Below, in pieces: positions 22,915 to 34,759 of a DNA stretch of 64,000 nucleotides; within the stretch, counting starts at the first letter, position 1; each line of letters opens with the position of its first letter. The stretch is taken from contig CM057225.1 of the NCBI GenBank assembly GCA_029891385.1, forward strand, positions 13,243,060 to 13,307,059. Reading direction: 5' to 3'. Both the position numbers and the translations under genes were made by a program. A model generated the notes under the pieces. That model was not told where the DNA came from. It was given only the letters and a program-made list of their open reading frames with translations, and made no database searches. Source of the DNA: Erythroxylum novogranatense. Lineage: Eukaryota > Streptophyta > Magnoliopsida > Malpighiales > Erythroxylaceae.

Positions 22915-24421
22915 TTTGTGATTGATTATGTCTGAAAATATAAATTATTAAAACATGAGCATACTAGTCAACAATTTATGGAACTTTGTATAAAATCATG
23001 ATGCATGTATGCATGATGATAGATTTAACAAAACTTAAAAAAATTAAAACATTATACGACGGTTATTTTTCTTATCTATAACAGACTAAGTGACGGTGGG
23101 CCATCTTATCCATTAAAAAAAAAACTGAGACCCTCCCACTCAAAAACTACCAAGCATCTCATGCCTAATTTTTTTAAGAAGCGTCTTAATTTGGTCCATA
23201 CTTTTACCAACAGAGCTATGGTGGGCAATTTATTGATAAAAAATGTTGAGTGTTTAACTATTTGATTCATTCACTAAAGATACCTACAAACCATGCCTCG
23301 ATGGGAGGTCACACTTGCTATCATTAAGTGGACTTATCCTTAAGGAGACCCAAACCATGCAAGATCTAGGATCCATGCCCTCCGATGGGGAGTAACACTT
23401 CACCACATGCAAACGGGCCATCATTTGGAGACCGTGGACTCTCACAGGAGCATCCTCTCCCACTCAATCTTTTTGGGCTTTAAGTTTTAAATACCATTTT
23501 GTCTATATGCAATTTATTATCCATCCTATATTGTTTCATTATATATCTCATACATAATGAATACATGGCAAAGCCTAGGGTTGGCAATTTTCTAAATGAC
23601 ATGCAATCACATAATATCACATATTATAAGCATTCATTTCTCCATTCATCACATGAACTAATAAAGCCACTTTTGATTGTCCATCCTAGAAAAATTAAAT
23701 AATTACAAGCCTTTTAGGCCTAAAATATTCTTCTTGGACTTGGATCTTCCGCTTCGAACTCTTCACAAACATGATCCGGCCCATTTGGTAAACAAAATGT
23801 AATGGCATATATGAAAATCGAATTTTGTCACTTTGAAAAATAAAATTTCAGCACCAGATTTTTAGAAAACCAAATCTTTGTTTTGACAAAAAATTCCAGC
23901 ACTAGTTTTCATTAAAAACTGAAGCTCATTTCATGAAAATAAAAAACCAGCACTTAGTATTTTAGTAAAACCGAAATTTGATTCTTTGAAACAAAATTCC
24001 AGCACTTGTTTTACAATAAAAACCGAAAAGTGATCCATTGAAACAAAATTCCAGCAACTATGTTTTCACAAAACTTATGCCAATACACAAAAGGATACAC
24101 CGAAAATTTTACCTTTCTATTTCTTCAATCCATGGCTGCACCATATTCATCATTACATCAATTTGTACATTAAAAATCAAAGAAAAAAGAAAAAAGAAAC
24201 CAAGGAGGAAACATGGTGATGATAGACCACCCTCCTTGTTACAACCAATGAAGAAATCTTACAAGGTAAATTTAACTTCTATGGACAACCAAAAGAGCAA
24301 ACATATACCATGTATATTTCTATCACATAAAAATATGCAGCATACATAAAACGATTTCCAACCCATGCATCCAATATATAGGAACCGAAATCATGCATTA
24401 GAAACTGTCTCTGATACCAAT
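22915..24421 (-). other. Copia 5' leader and primer-binding site
   Basis: Seen: 1.5 kb between the 5' LTR end (24422) and the gag ATG with no convincing open frame. The PBS is at about 24408-24420, where the minus strand reads TTGGTATCAGAGACAG two bases after the LTR. Repeated CCAGCAC-type blocks with A-rich spacers occur at 23850-24060. Short plus-strand frames here (23499, 24038) have no recognised protein. Confidence 0.75.
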
Positions 24422-26631
24422 TGTTGGATCGGAAAAAGAAAACATGTTTTGTTTGGAAAAACGGTAGATTTCAAAACTTTTAAGAAATCATTACTTGCAA
24501 CGGAAGCAACAAATTCAAATCAACATGTCAATCCATACATGATATGGTATAAGGATAATAAAATATAAACAAGATCAGGAGTATTACCGACTCTTCGCTG
24601 ACTTTAAATCCTCATTGCTATCCTCTCCTTCTTCGTGTATCCAAATCCTTTGCCTTTGACTCTTTTCCTTTAGCAATCTACTTTCTCCTTGTTGTAGTAT
24701 CCTCAACCAATTAGATTTTCCACCTGTTCTTCAAGGACAATTAAGTTAACAAAATCCTTTGGTGGGAAAGGAGAAGAAATGTTTGGAGTAGATTTTCTTA
24801 GAAGAAGAAGAAGAAAAATTGAAACTCTTTCAATTGGTATTTTCGATTCTCTCTTTCATGAAAGGAGAGAAGGTGTAAAGAACATGCAAGCACTCTTTCT
24901 TGCCTACCAATTTCGTATATGCATGGATGAAAGGAGAGAGAGGCATCAAATGCATCACTTCTTTCATTAATGACTCATAAAATAGTCAATAAATGAGATT
25001 ATCTTCATTTATCTTTATGATGGCTATTTGAAAAGACCATAACCTAAAATTCAATACCCAATTTCGGTTTTTCCACGAAGAAAGAAGGAAGATGGTCCAT
25101 CTAATGTACATCTTTCATCTTTAATCTAATGAATGCAAATAGGTTAAACCTAGGTTAAAAGACAACCATTAAACCATTTAATGGTAAGTTCATAACTCCA
25201 TTTAATGATGATTAACCATAATAAAGACCATCTTTATTTAGCATTTTAATGTCAAATGTGTGGTTACACATCTAACCTAGGAATAACCGAAATAGCTATC
25301 TTCTTCTTAAAAAAATTGTTTTAATATAATTAATCTAATTAATTACATTAAACCAAAAACCAAGCCCATTACTAAATGTACATTTGGGCTTCTTTTATGA
25401 GACCAACCCCAAGATTCAATTATGGGCTTCTAATTAACCTCCATTTATATTTCTTACTTAGCTTGATAACCTTCCTTCAAGCCAAGTGGGGAATCTTATT
25501 GGACTTTGATAATTCAAGCTCCAATAAGCCCAGAATTAATTCAATCTCATTGGAATTAATTCTAGTTTATTAACTAAATGTCATTCCACTAAAGACAATT
25601 AGTTGAACTCTTGAATTATTATATATTATAAGAATATGTCCAATTGCAAACCCTATTTAGAACCTTATTATAGTCATCCGCACAACAAAGGGTAAAATTA
25701 CCGTTTTTGCCCTTATGTTGGTTTTTCCTTCTAGATCTCTCATTTTACTTTATATGGTGATTAACACATAAGATCTCATCTCAGTGTTAAGACTTGATGG
25801 GTAGCTAGTCCATCAAACTACTGGCGCCAGTTTAATCACCAAATCTCCTTAAAACATCTAGAAGAGATGATAACACTATAAACTCTTTATTTGAGTGAAT
25901 GTTCTCGATACATGTTTCAATTAATAATTCCAACATGCGATAATCGGATTAATACTCTGTAAAAATCCATTCCGATCATATCAAGAATTATAATGAAACA
26001 TATATGAGTTCACCACTCATCAAGATTATGGTTCATAATAAGCGAATGCTTAAGTTGTATGTTTTAAGATTAAAGTAACAGCCCAGTTTATTCTTGAAAA
26101 CATACTTGATTTCAGATTCATTTAATAGTGCCATTATCGATAGTCAACTACCATCATGATATGAAACTCATCATTCCCTTGAAGTAAACTCCTTTACTTA
26201 TATGGAGATAAATCGCAACACTACAGTCTAAACCATAATCAAGCGACCAACTTGATTATTCAAATGTGAATCAATTAATTCAGATTTTAATAATATACAT
26301 GTTTCTCATACATCTCTATGTATATGTATATTACTTACAAAAGAATCTTGGTACCTTATGATCAGATATATAATGCTCATACAGATAAAACCAAACTCTT
26401 TTGTTTTATTAATAATAAATATTTTCATTACAAAACTGTAACTGAAGAAGATAAAGTTACTTGTAAATACACTTGCTTTCCAGGGCACTATATTTACATA
26501 ATGTTGGACCCCATTTTCGGAGCCCAACATCGGACATGAAAGCGTGGCGCTTGGTGTGTGAGGGGAGGCCTTGGAGTTGAAACATAAAAATTAAAAGAAG
26601 AAAGAAATCCCTTGGAAGCACAAGGGGGCAT

Positions 26632-26790
26632 TGCCGCGGCGTGTGATGTCTCGCCACAGCGAGCCCTCTTGCTTTACCACGCCGCGGCGAGCGAAAGGGT
26701 TCTCGCCGTGGCGAGCGAAACAGCTCTCGTCGCAGTGAACCCTTTATGTGGCTTTGCCGTGGCGAGCAGGTAATCTCGTCGCGGCGACCG
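26632..26790. repeat. GC-rich dyad cluster in LTR-B
   Basis: Seen: repeated variants of CTCGCCGTGGCGAGC, including CACGCCGCGGCGAGCG, TCTCGCCGTGGCGAGCG and CTCGTCGCGGCGACC, in about 160 bp. Two more copies lie at 28199-28252. Confidence 0.8.
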
Positions 26791-27149
26791 CCTCCTTCGG
26801 CCCATAGTGAATAAACCTGAAACTTTCTCTCATTTTATTAAATCAACCCATCCTAAAACTCAACAACATACACTCAAGCAAACTTCTAAATGACTCAATG
26901 CGAAGATTTTAAAAAAAACATCCATATCTCGTTAATATTCAAAAGATGAGTTTTTCAAAGCTTTAATAATATTTCAAACCAAATACAACCTTTGAGTTCA
27001 AGAGCCAAAAATACAAAATACACTTGAACTAATAAAACTTGAAATGAAACTAAAGCCTTGACTTCTAAAAGTACAACTTGAAAATACATAAACATGATAA
27101 ATCGGAGTGATGCCATAACCCTTGATTTACTCAGTCTCTTGCTCGTCAC

Positions 27150-27864
27150 CTGAATGGGGAGGGTAAAGGGGGTGAGCTATAAAGCTCATGGGAACACATT
27201 TATAATACAGAAATAAGCAAAACTATTTAAAAGATAACTCATTGACGTGGTACACTTTGAAATCATAGTAATTGAGCATGTGAGAGTCATCAACTCGAAA
27301 TGCTTGGTTTATAACAATTCATGAGTAGAATTCAAAACATGAATGCATGAAACACGATAACAAATCATAAACACATAAGCATAGCATAATGGTTTGGGTT
27401 AGTCCGGGTTCATGACGCACTACACATTTCCATCGAAATGGTCCTGTGTAGTCGTAGTTTCTTGAGGGAGTCCTTGTGGGGAGCTCCGTGCCACTAGCGG
27501 GCAGGCGGGAGAAGCCTTTTCATGGGTCAAAGTGCACGTGATGGTTCTTGAGGGACTACCACAAACCCACATAACATGCATGATTCAAAGTCTTGTAAAC
27601 TTGATTTCCAAACTAGCACTTGCTTGTAAACTTGCTTTTTATACATTTCGGAAGACATGATTTCATGAGCATGTATTCTTGAAAAGAGATAACCCTTTTT
27701 GAAACCTTTTCATTAATCATGAATGCAAATCATATGGCAAACATATAATCAATTCACATTAGCACATAAGGCAACATTGATGATGCAATTTAAAGCATTA
27801 AATCTTTCTTGATTTGAACAAAACAATGAGTGACTTATTTACTCTATTATAAATATGAACCCAC
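27150..27864 (-). other. Intron-like unit inside LTR-B
   Basis: Seen on the minus strand: donor TTCAAG|GTGGGTTCATA at 27864, and acceptor ATAGCTCACCCCC...CCATTCAG ending at 27150, 715 nt apart. Confidence 0.45.
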
Positions 27865-28952
27865 CTTGAATTCCTTGCTTAAAACTTGCTTAGGAATGAG
27901 TTTCCTCTTGTTCCTCTTGCTCCTCTTGCCTCACTTGATTTCCTTCAACAATAACCAAAATCCCATTCAATTTGGTGTAGAAATCATAAAGTCATACTTT
28001 AACAATTCGAACTATAACCAAAGCTGAAACAAAATTTCTATGCTTAACTTCCATCCAAAATTTTATATCTTTAGAGACTTATTCAGAACTTTATTTCTTC
28101 ACAAAACTTGTAGGTCTATGTCTCTAGTTTACAACGAATCAAAAATCACCTCATTTGGACAACTACATCAAAATTTATACCTAAAATATCAAAACATGTC
28201 GGCGCAAGAAAATGGCCACTTGCCGCGGCAGAAAAGAAGCCCGCCGCGGCGAGAAAACTGGAGCGTGCCTCGATGAACGAGCCCAGAAACCTCCCGTAAC
28301 TTGATTTTTCCACATTCTTCAACCCTAATCCTCCCATCTTTCAAATATAACACATCTAAACCGTAAATCATGTCTTAAACTTCATTTCTAAGCTCATGAC
28401 AAACTTAAAAACAATCACAAACATAACATGATCATCAATCCTAAGAGGTTTAACCATTTTTCCATAAACTTCTAACAATCGGTTCTAGTTCATGCCAAGC
28501 TAATCTAGGGTTTAATCCATCTCAAACAAGAATAAAAGAGCTTGAACTTACCAAAGATTGCTTCAATCCTTTCGAAATCCCTTAGAATAGCAAAACCCTA
28601 TTTCCCTTCTTCTTCCTCAAGCCACCAACGACACTCCCTCTCCTTTTCTCACTATCCTTCTTTCTTTCTTTCTAATTTTCCTTTCCTTAAGCCTAAATGA
28701 AAGCACAAGGACTAAAATGCCCCTCCTTGTAAAGCCTTAACCTCTCCAACTTAAGTGATCTTCCAATAATGCCCTCATAAATTTTTACTCTTTCATTTCC
28801 ACTTACACCATACTATACTTAAATTAATCTTAATTTTCCACTAAACTTCCAATAAAACAAACTATGCAATAAATCATACAATCAACATAATTCATGCTGA
28901 ATAACATCAATAAAAGAAAATTTGGGGCCCAACACATAACTCCAACAACCAT

Positions 28953-30002
28953 TATATTTCAACCTATGACAATTGATTAGATGTATTTTGTAACTAATCA
29001 TATATTTGTCTCCCAAATTGAATGGACATTGTTAATTTTCTTAGATGTTGTATATAAGATAAATATATGAGAAGTATATACATATGATAGATCCTATATA
29101 CAAGGAGATATGATGTTATCTAGATACAATGGTGTATTGGCTATCTACTAACATATATCTTTTGCCTGATTAAGTGTTTTAAAATACTACATTAAACTAT
29201 ACTTATTTTTTTGGTAGCAAAAAGTGTTGAACAAAGTCTAGCACATGATTTTATATCTCGATTCAATAATAATAAAAAAAACTTAAGTTCATTTATAGTC
29301 ATATTAAAATTTGACAACCATGTAGAAGATGATTAAAGAAACATAAAAAAAAAAGATAAACCTTAATTATTTTGAAGAGCATCAATCTCATCTCCTTTTT
29401 CTCTCTAGTCAATTTCTTGCTTCATAATTTTCAATTGCTGATCATGTTCTTTCGCTTCTTATATGCTTCTTTTAACCTCCTTCTTTAATATAGGTATATC
29501 TTTCCTTAATTTTTGAATTACATTTATTGCTCTCTCAAGAAATTGCTTATCATATCATTAGAAAATTCACAATTACCAAGGGGATAATTAGGAAATCCCA
29601 AATATTTTCTTCATAGATTACTATTGCTTTATGATGTCCTCAAAGAAGCATCCAGTCTATAAATGTAAACCAATTTGTAAACAATATTATAGATAGAGCT
29701 TCTAATGTTAAGAATTTTATTTGTGGAATTGTAAAGAAGTTCCATAGCCATTATGTTCAATCAACAACAAGATTATTTCAAATATAACAAAGAAAAAGGT
29801 TCAAAAACATACATAAAGGTTCGTCATTTTTGTTTAACATAAGAACAAGTTCAAAGTGTTTCTTAATCTTGATTCTCAACATGCCAAATTAATACTAAAC
29901 ATGCACAAGATTGCAGTTAACCTTCTTTTTCAACATGTCAAATATAGGAATCTTCTAAAGAGATTTTACTGAGTATCACTGTTGCTACCCTACTTAATAA
30001 GT
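28953..30002. other. AT-rich non-genic stretch between copia and the next solo LTR
   Basis: Seen: it should be the continuation of the DNA the copia element landed in. No frame over about 60 codons looks real. A degenerate minus-strand stretch near 29360-29640 could have coded a coiled-coil-like, Lys/Glu-rich peptide, but stops interrupt it and I do not recognise it. Confidence 0.4.
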
Positions 30003-31020
30003 TGTTGGATCCCGTTACCGGAACCCAACTACATACGCAGAACGGAAAACGAAGCAAACGGAAACGAAGGGAAACGGAAATTTCGGATCGAAATTTTAAA
30101 TCGGAAACAAAATGCGGACGCCAATCGAATAAACCTACCGAATCGGATAACAAATTACGAATAACAAAATCGAGGGTGAGACGAAATCAAGTAGAACAGA
30201 TCCGACATCCGAGCACAATAATCAAAGAAAACGATCGGATGAACATAATCGCGTTGGAATTCCTTAGACTAATCCGATGCGAAAATCCGATATAATTTTT
30301 TTTTCTTTTCTTTCTTTTCTCATTACTCCAACACATACAGAATCATTTTCAATCCATACAGTCATACACAATCTTATATAAATCCGTACCAATCTCAAAT
30401 TACATTTTCAAAACAAAGCATATCTTCCGAAATTCATATCTCTCAATCCCGACATCGAAAAATAGCAAACTTTATGTCCACGAAAAGCTCTCGACAGAGG
30501 CTACAAGTTTCACGTTGATCTTTTTCTCGAATTTGACCTAAATCAAATAGTCAACTTTTTTTTACCCTAAAAGTCAAACTTTCAAGCCAACTTTGACTGA
30601 TCATAACTCTCACTCCCGATATCGAAAAATGTCAAACTTTATGGCTACGGAAAGCTCTTGACATAAAATACACGTTTCCAGAAGACAATTTTCTCAAATT
30701 TTGCTTCAAATAAAAGTCAACTCTTCAGTCAAACATTCTCTCTACAAAAAGTCAAACTTTCTAAATTCATCAAATTTTCACACTTTTCCTTTTTAATTCT
30801 TGCTATTTAACTTCATTTCAATCAACTCATTCACTTTCCTCTCATAATCCATATAAGTTCACTCAAATATCAAAGTCCTCAAAATTAAACAATTCATTTC
30901 TCATAAATTTTTCTTAATTTCATCAAATTTCCTTAAATTCATTCCCATTCTCACCAATTCTTTCTCATTTTAAATTCATTTTAATATTTCTAATTGTCAT
31001 CAAAAGTTCGGGGTCCAACA
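30003..31020 (-). mobile_element. Solo LTR (LTR-C), 1018 bp
   Basis: Seen: plus strand starts TGTTGGATCCCG and ends CGGGGTCCAACA, with perfect TAAGT duplications (29998-30002 and 31021-31025). It holds a tandem duplication of about 172 bp (30450-30680) whose copies share CAAACTTTATG and GAAAGCTCT. It lacks the intron-like unit and GC dyads of the larger LTRs. Its end resembles the LTR fragment at 5935-6365. Confidence 0.92.
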
Positions 31021-31025
31021 TAAGT

Positions 31026-34000
31026 TGTCTCCCATCTATACACCAATAGATGACCTATATAATATGATATAAATGCTTAACATATATGGTGAAATTGTTT
31101 GAAATTAAATTTTGAAATATTTCTACTTAATAGATGAATAAGTTAAATCTCATTGAAACATTTCATCATCTTTAAGTTGGAAAATGAAAAGATCCAATTG
31201 ATTTATAATTATGATTTAAGGATGGTCCCTTATCGTGCAATGCAGTAACCCTACGATACACCCTAGGAAGTTAAGTTTAATAGAAAAATGCATTGCTCAA
31301 AGACTAGGATTTATTAATAGGAAGAGGGTGATATGCATTGTCACTAATATAGATTATGACTTAAAATCATGTCATTCATCTCTCATGGCATTTTTTAAGA
31401 GTGAAATTAAGAAAAAGTCAAATGAAGTAGTTCCATTTGGTACAATTAAGTAGATGCAAAAAGTAGGTTACATTTTCATCCTACAACGAACAAATAATGT
31501 TCAATACAAAATTAAGTTATGCATACTTGTTATACTTCAGAAAAAGATTGTAAGAAGTGCCATAACATCTTTTCCACTTCTTCGCCTTCTTTAATTTTCA
31601 AAAACTATAATCAAGGTCATTTTAATTTATAATAGAAGGAAATGAAGGAAAAATTAAAAAATAACTAATAATTAGGGCAATAGTTACTACCTCTATATAA
31701 GTTCAAAATTAATCAACATATAACAATAAATCAAGCATGAAACTGATGGGTATTTAATCTTCAATAAACAAGAAAGGATAAACATATAAAGAAAGAAAAA
31801 TTAAACAATAGAATGGTATGGAGGGTACCTTCATTAGAGGAGAAGTTATGTCACACTTCGTTAGAGGAGAAGCTACACCATACTTTTTTATAGGAGAAGT
31901 CACACCATATATATTAAAAAAGCAACCAAGTATCAAAGAATGATGGTGGAATAAGGACAAGAAAACTAGAAGAATCATTAAGGAATGTTGATGGAATAGC
32001 TATAATAACACATGAAATAAGGATTCGATGTTTAAACCAAAAACAGAGAAGAAGATATGAAACGAGGTAGGACGAGAAAGGTGTCATTTTCTTTTAACCA
32101 CATGGATACAAAGATAACATTCAGGTTTTCCATAAATGTTGTCATATTATTTGATGAATAATTTTAAACAAGATAACAACATTTAGGAAAAACCCAAACA
32201 TTACCTTTTTAGGAAAAATAAGCCTCCCATTGTTTAGATTTTTTAGTCCTTTACCACATAGGATACCATATAGCAAGGGTGCATAGAAAAATAAATAGAG
32301 GGTTGACAGGGATCTTAAGTTGGGGTTATTTTTATGTCTATGGAACCTTAGGGTTCTTTTTTCACATGTTGAAATGTTAAGATTTAAATTAAATTTTGAT
32401 AAAAATGTTAAAGTTTAATTTGACCCTTTTTATTAATTTGATATACTAAATATGCTTTTCTTAATTTTAGTAAATGATAGATTATATATATACATATATA
32501 TGTTGTTATTTGGGAATTATAATGGTTGATGATAGAAATTTATATGTTTGTAACTACAACATTGAAGAAAAGGTTGGAAGTACGAATGTCAATTACATTT
32601 CATTTAACTTGTGGGTAATAAGTTGTTTGATTGGCAATGTTTATATATAGGATGCCAAAATCATTTAGGATAGACAATTTGTGAAAGTACCATTGCATTT
32701 GAGATTATATATGTGTCTAATAGAAACTTCTATTTCTAAATTTTAAATAGGATGTAGGTTCAACTTTTACTAGTTATATTGACTTATTGTTTTCCATAAA
32801 TAATTGAAGAAGTATTTGATAAGCTTAGTAATCAAATTTAGGTTGCTAAATTAATATTATAGATGGAGAGTTGGGAAAACAAGAACCAAAGATTTAAATG
32901 GAAGATAATATATGAAAACTAAAGGTTTATTCATCTACTTATTCTTGGAGTTATGAATAGAAGAACCATAAAGATTGTATATGATTTTTATTCACTGTTT
33001 ATTTATGAAGTAAATAATATTCTTCATTAATGGAATGATTTCTAAAATATAGTTTAATTGTTAAGAATGTCAATTTTGGTTTTATGTAGCCTTGGATTAC
33101 TTACAGACACAGGTGATAGCGAGTAGTACGGTTGTGAAGATGATCACGTTCATGCCCAAATAACTCTATGTTCCATGTAGGAAAAATAAACTCAATGAAA
33201 TACAATCATGTTATCCATGTATTCATTTTTAGAAAATATAGGGAGTAGTACATAGTGGCTAACATAGGGATATTTTTCCATGTTCAAAATTGGAGCATAC
33301 AGGCTAGATGGCATGTTATAGATGGGTGTGTGACATCTAGTGTTCACTTTTAGAGCATTTATGTAATAGTACATGACCTAGAACATGAGTGTCTTTATGC
33401 CTATGTTTCTTTTCACATTAGGTTTGAAGTAATAGACAACCTTAAATACAGACGTTTTTGTTGCTCGTCGAATCAAATTGAAAGTAGAATGCTACCTTGA
33501 ACACAAATATGTCAATGACCATGTTTTTATATGGAGAAGAGAGGGGCAAGTATATTTAAGCTTTTAGTAACTTCAATTGCATTCTATCTAATTGATTTAT
33601 ACAAGTGTTACTAGTTTTAACTTATGTATTATGTCAAAATTTGGGATGTTTTGTATTGTTAATGGTATTAGTTATAAAATCAAACTTAAGTTGCTAATAA
33701 TTTATAAAATTATAGGTTTAATTTCATAAAAGTTCATACTATAATTTTCCATGTCATAGAATTTGTAGTTTGAGTTTACTATCTTAGATACTTTAGTCAA
33801 ATTTACATTCAGTTATAAATGAAAATAAGGGACTCTAGAAAATTGTTAAAACTTTTCATAATTCTAAAAATTGATCATTAGCTAATGCAATTAGGAGTAT
33901 GTTTGAGGTTTTATAACTTTTAACTTCATTAAATGTTATCAATCCAAAGTTTTATTTAAGTAATTGTTCATTGCATTTTGTGAAATGGGAATGGTTTACA

Positions 34001-34740
34001 ATTTTCAATGTTTTTTGTTAAATTTAAACATATCTATCTATTGCTTTATGAATTTATAGATTCAATTAAATTATTTCATAGTTGTAAATTGATAATTATT
34101 TATGGTTTACGTACACTATCTTAAACTTTATTGCCAAAGTTAGAAACTTTATAAATAAATAGTTTTTCTTTTTATACAATTTTATTATAGAATGATGCAT
34201 AATTCAATGAAATTAGAATGTCTAAAATGGCTCATATCTTACCTTTAACATGAACTTATATAATAGAAATGAAATGAAATGAAAATGTACAAAATCTTAA
34301 TCTAAAAATATTTTATAAACTGATAAAATTATAAATTGACATAAAATTTGATAAATTTAATGTTCATTTTATAAAACTCTTAGGCAATGTAAAGTACAGG
34401 CGTTTCCTTTTTATGGGAAAAATATCTTTGGTCTATTTTATTAAGTTTCCTACTTTTAGAAAGCTACTAGATGTCCTTCTAAGACTAACACACTATTAAC
34501 AATTTTATCTGATGCAAATGTATGAACTTCAAATGGTAACTCAAATTTAAGTAGTCTTAGAATAGGTTTAAATGCAATAGAATGCTTTAAATTTACAAAG
34601 AGTTCTAAACAATACTCTAACTAACACCATTTCCTTTGTTTTTTCAACAAATCAGTAAAAGAAGCAACCTTCTTAGAATAGCTTTAAATAAATTTATGAT
34701 AATAGTTCACAAGTCATAAGAAAGATCATAATTATAACAC
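31026..34740. other. AT-rich intergenic stretch, no gene seen
   Basis: Seen: open frames are short and composed of AT-rich codons. Around 31831-31912 a unit like TTAGAGGAGAAG repeats about three times every 30 bp. Around 33190-33540 there are degenerate repeats describing the same ACAT/ATGTT-rich motif. No splice-consistent coding signal was found. Confidence 0.4.
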
Positions 34741-34759
34741 CTTGCTAGGGTCTAGCCAC

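Larger units (their letters stand above)
26502..28934 (-). mobile_element. Solo gypsy LTR (LTR-B), 2433 bp, inserted in the copia 5' LTR
   Basis: Seen: plus strand starts TGTTGGACCCC and ends GGGGCCCAACA, with the perfect duplication CATAA at 26497-26501 and 28935-28939. The empty site is visible in the other copia LTR (TTACATAACTCCAACA at 15708-15723). Orientation is minus by comparison with LTR-A. It contains GC-rich dyads at 26632-26790 and 28199-28252 and an intron-like unit 27864-27150. Open frames in it are not gene-like. Confidence 0.93.
5301..28947 (-). mobile_element. Full-length Ty1/copia retrotransposon (minus strand) with three nested insertions
   Basis: Seen: perfect 5-bp duplication ACCAT at 5296-5300 and 28948-28952. 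The 3' LTR is 5301-15723 and the 5' LTR is 24422-28947. After subtracting the nested insertions and their duplications the LTRs are 2089 and 2088 bp, and the whole element is about 9.65 kb. Both LTRs end (minus strand) in CCGATCCAACA and start TGTTGGAGTTATG. The PBS matching initiator-Met tRNA (TGGTATCAGAG) abuts the 5' LTR and a polypurine tract (AAGTGGGAGAT) abuts the 3' LTR. Gag, protease, integrase, RT and RNase H occur in copia order. Coding breaks are few (a nonsense codon in RT, breaks in gag and integrase), suggesting moderate age. LTR length and protein style resemble Angela-type elements; that lineage call is inference. Confidence 0.95.
24422..28947 (-). repeat. Copia 5' LTR, split by a solo LTR
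   Basis: Seen: 24422-26501 and 28940-28947 together match the 3' LTR; net length 2088 bp. Differences from the 3' LTR copy are scattered substitutions and small indels, a few per hundred bases by eye. The solo LTR lies near the right end of this LTR. Confidence 0.93.
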
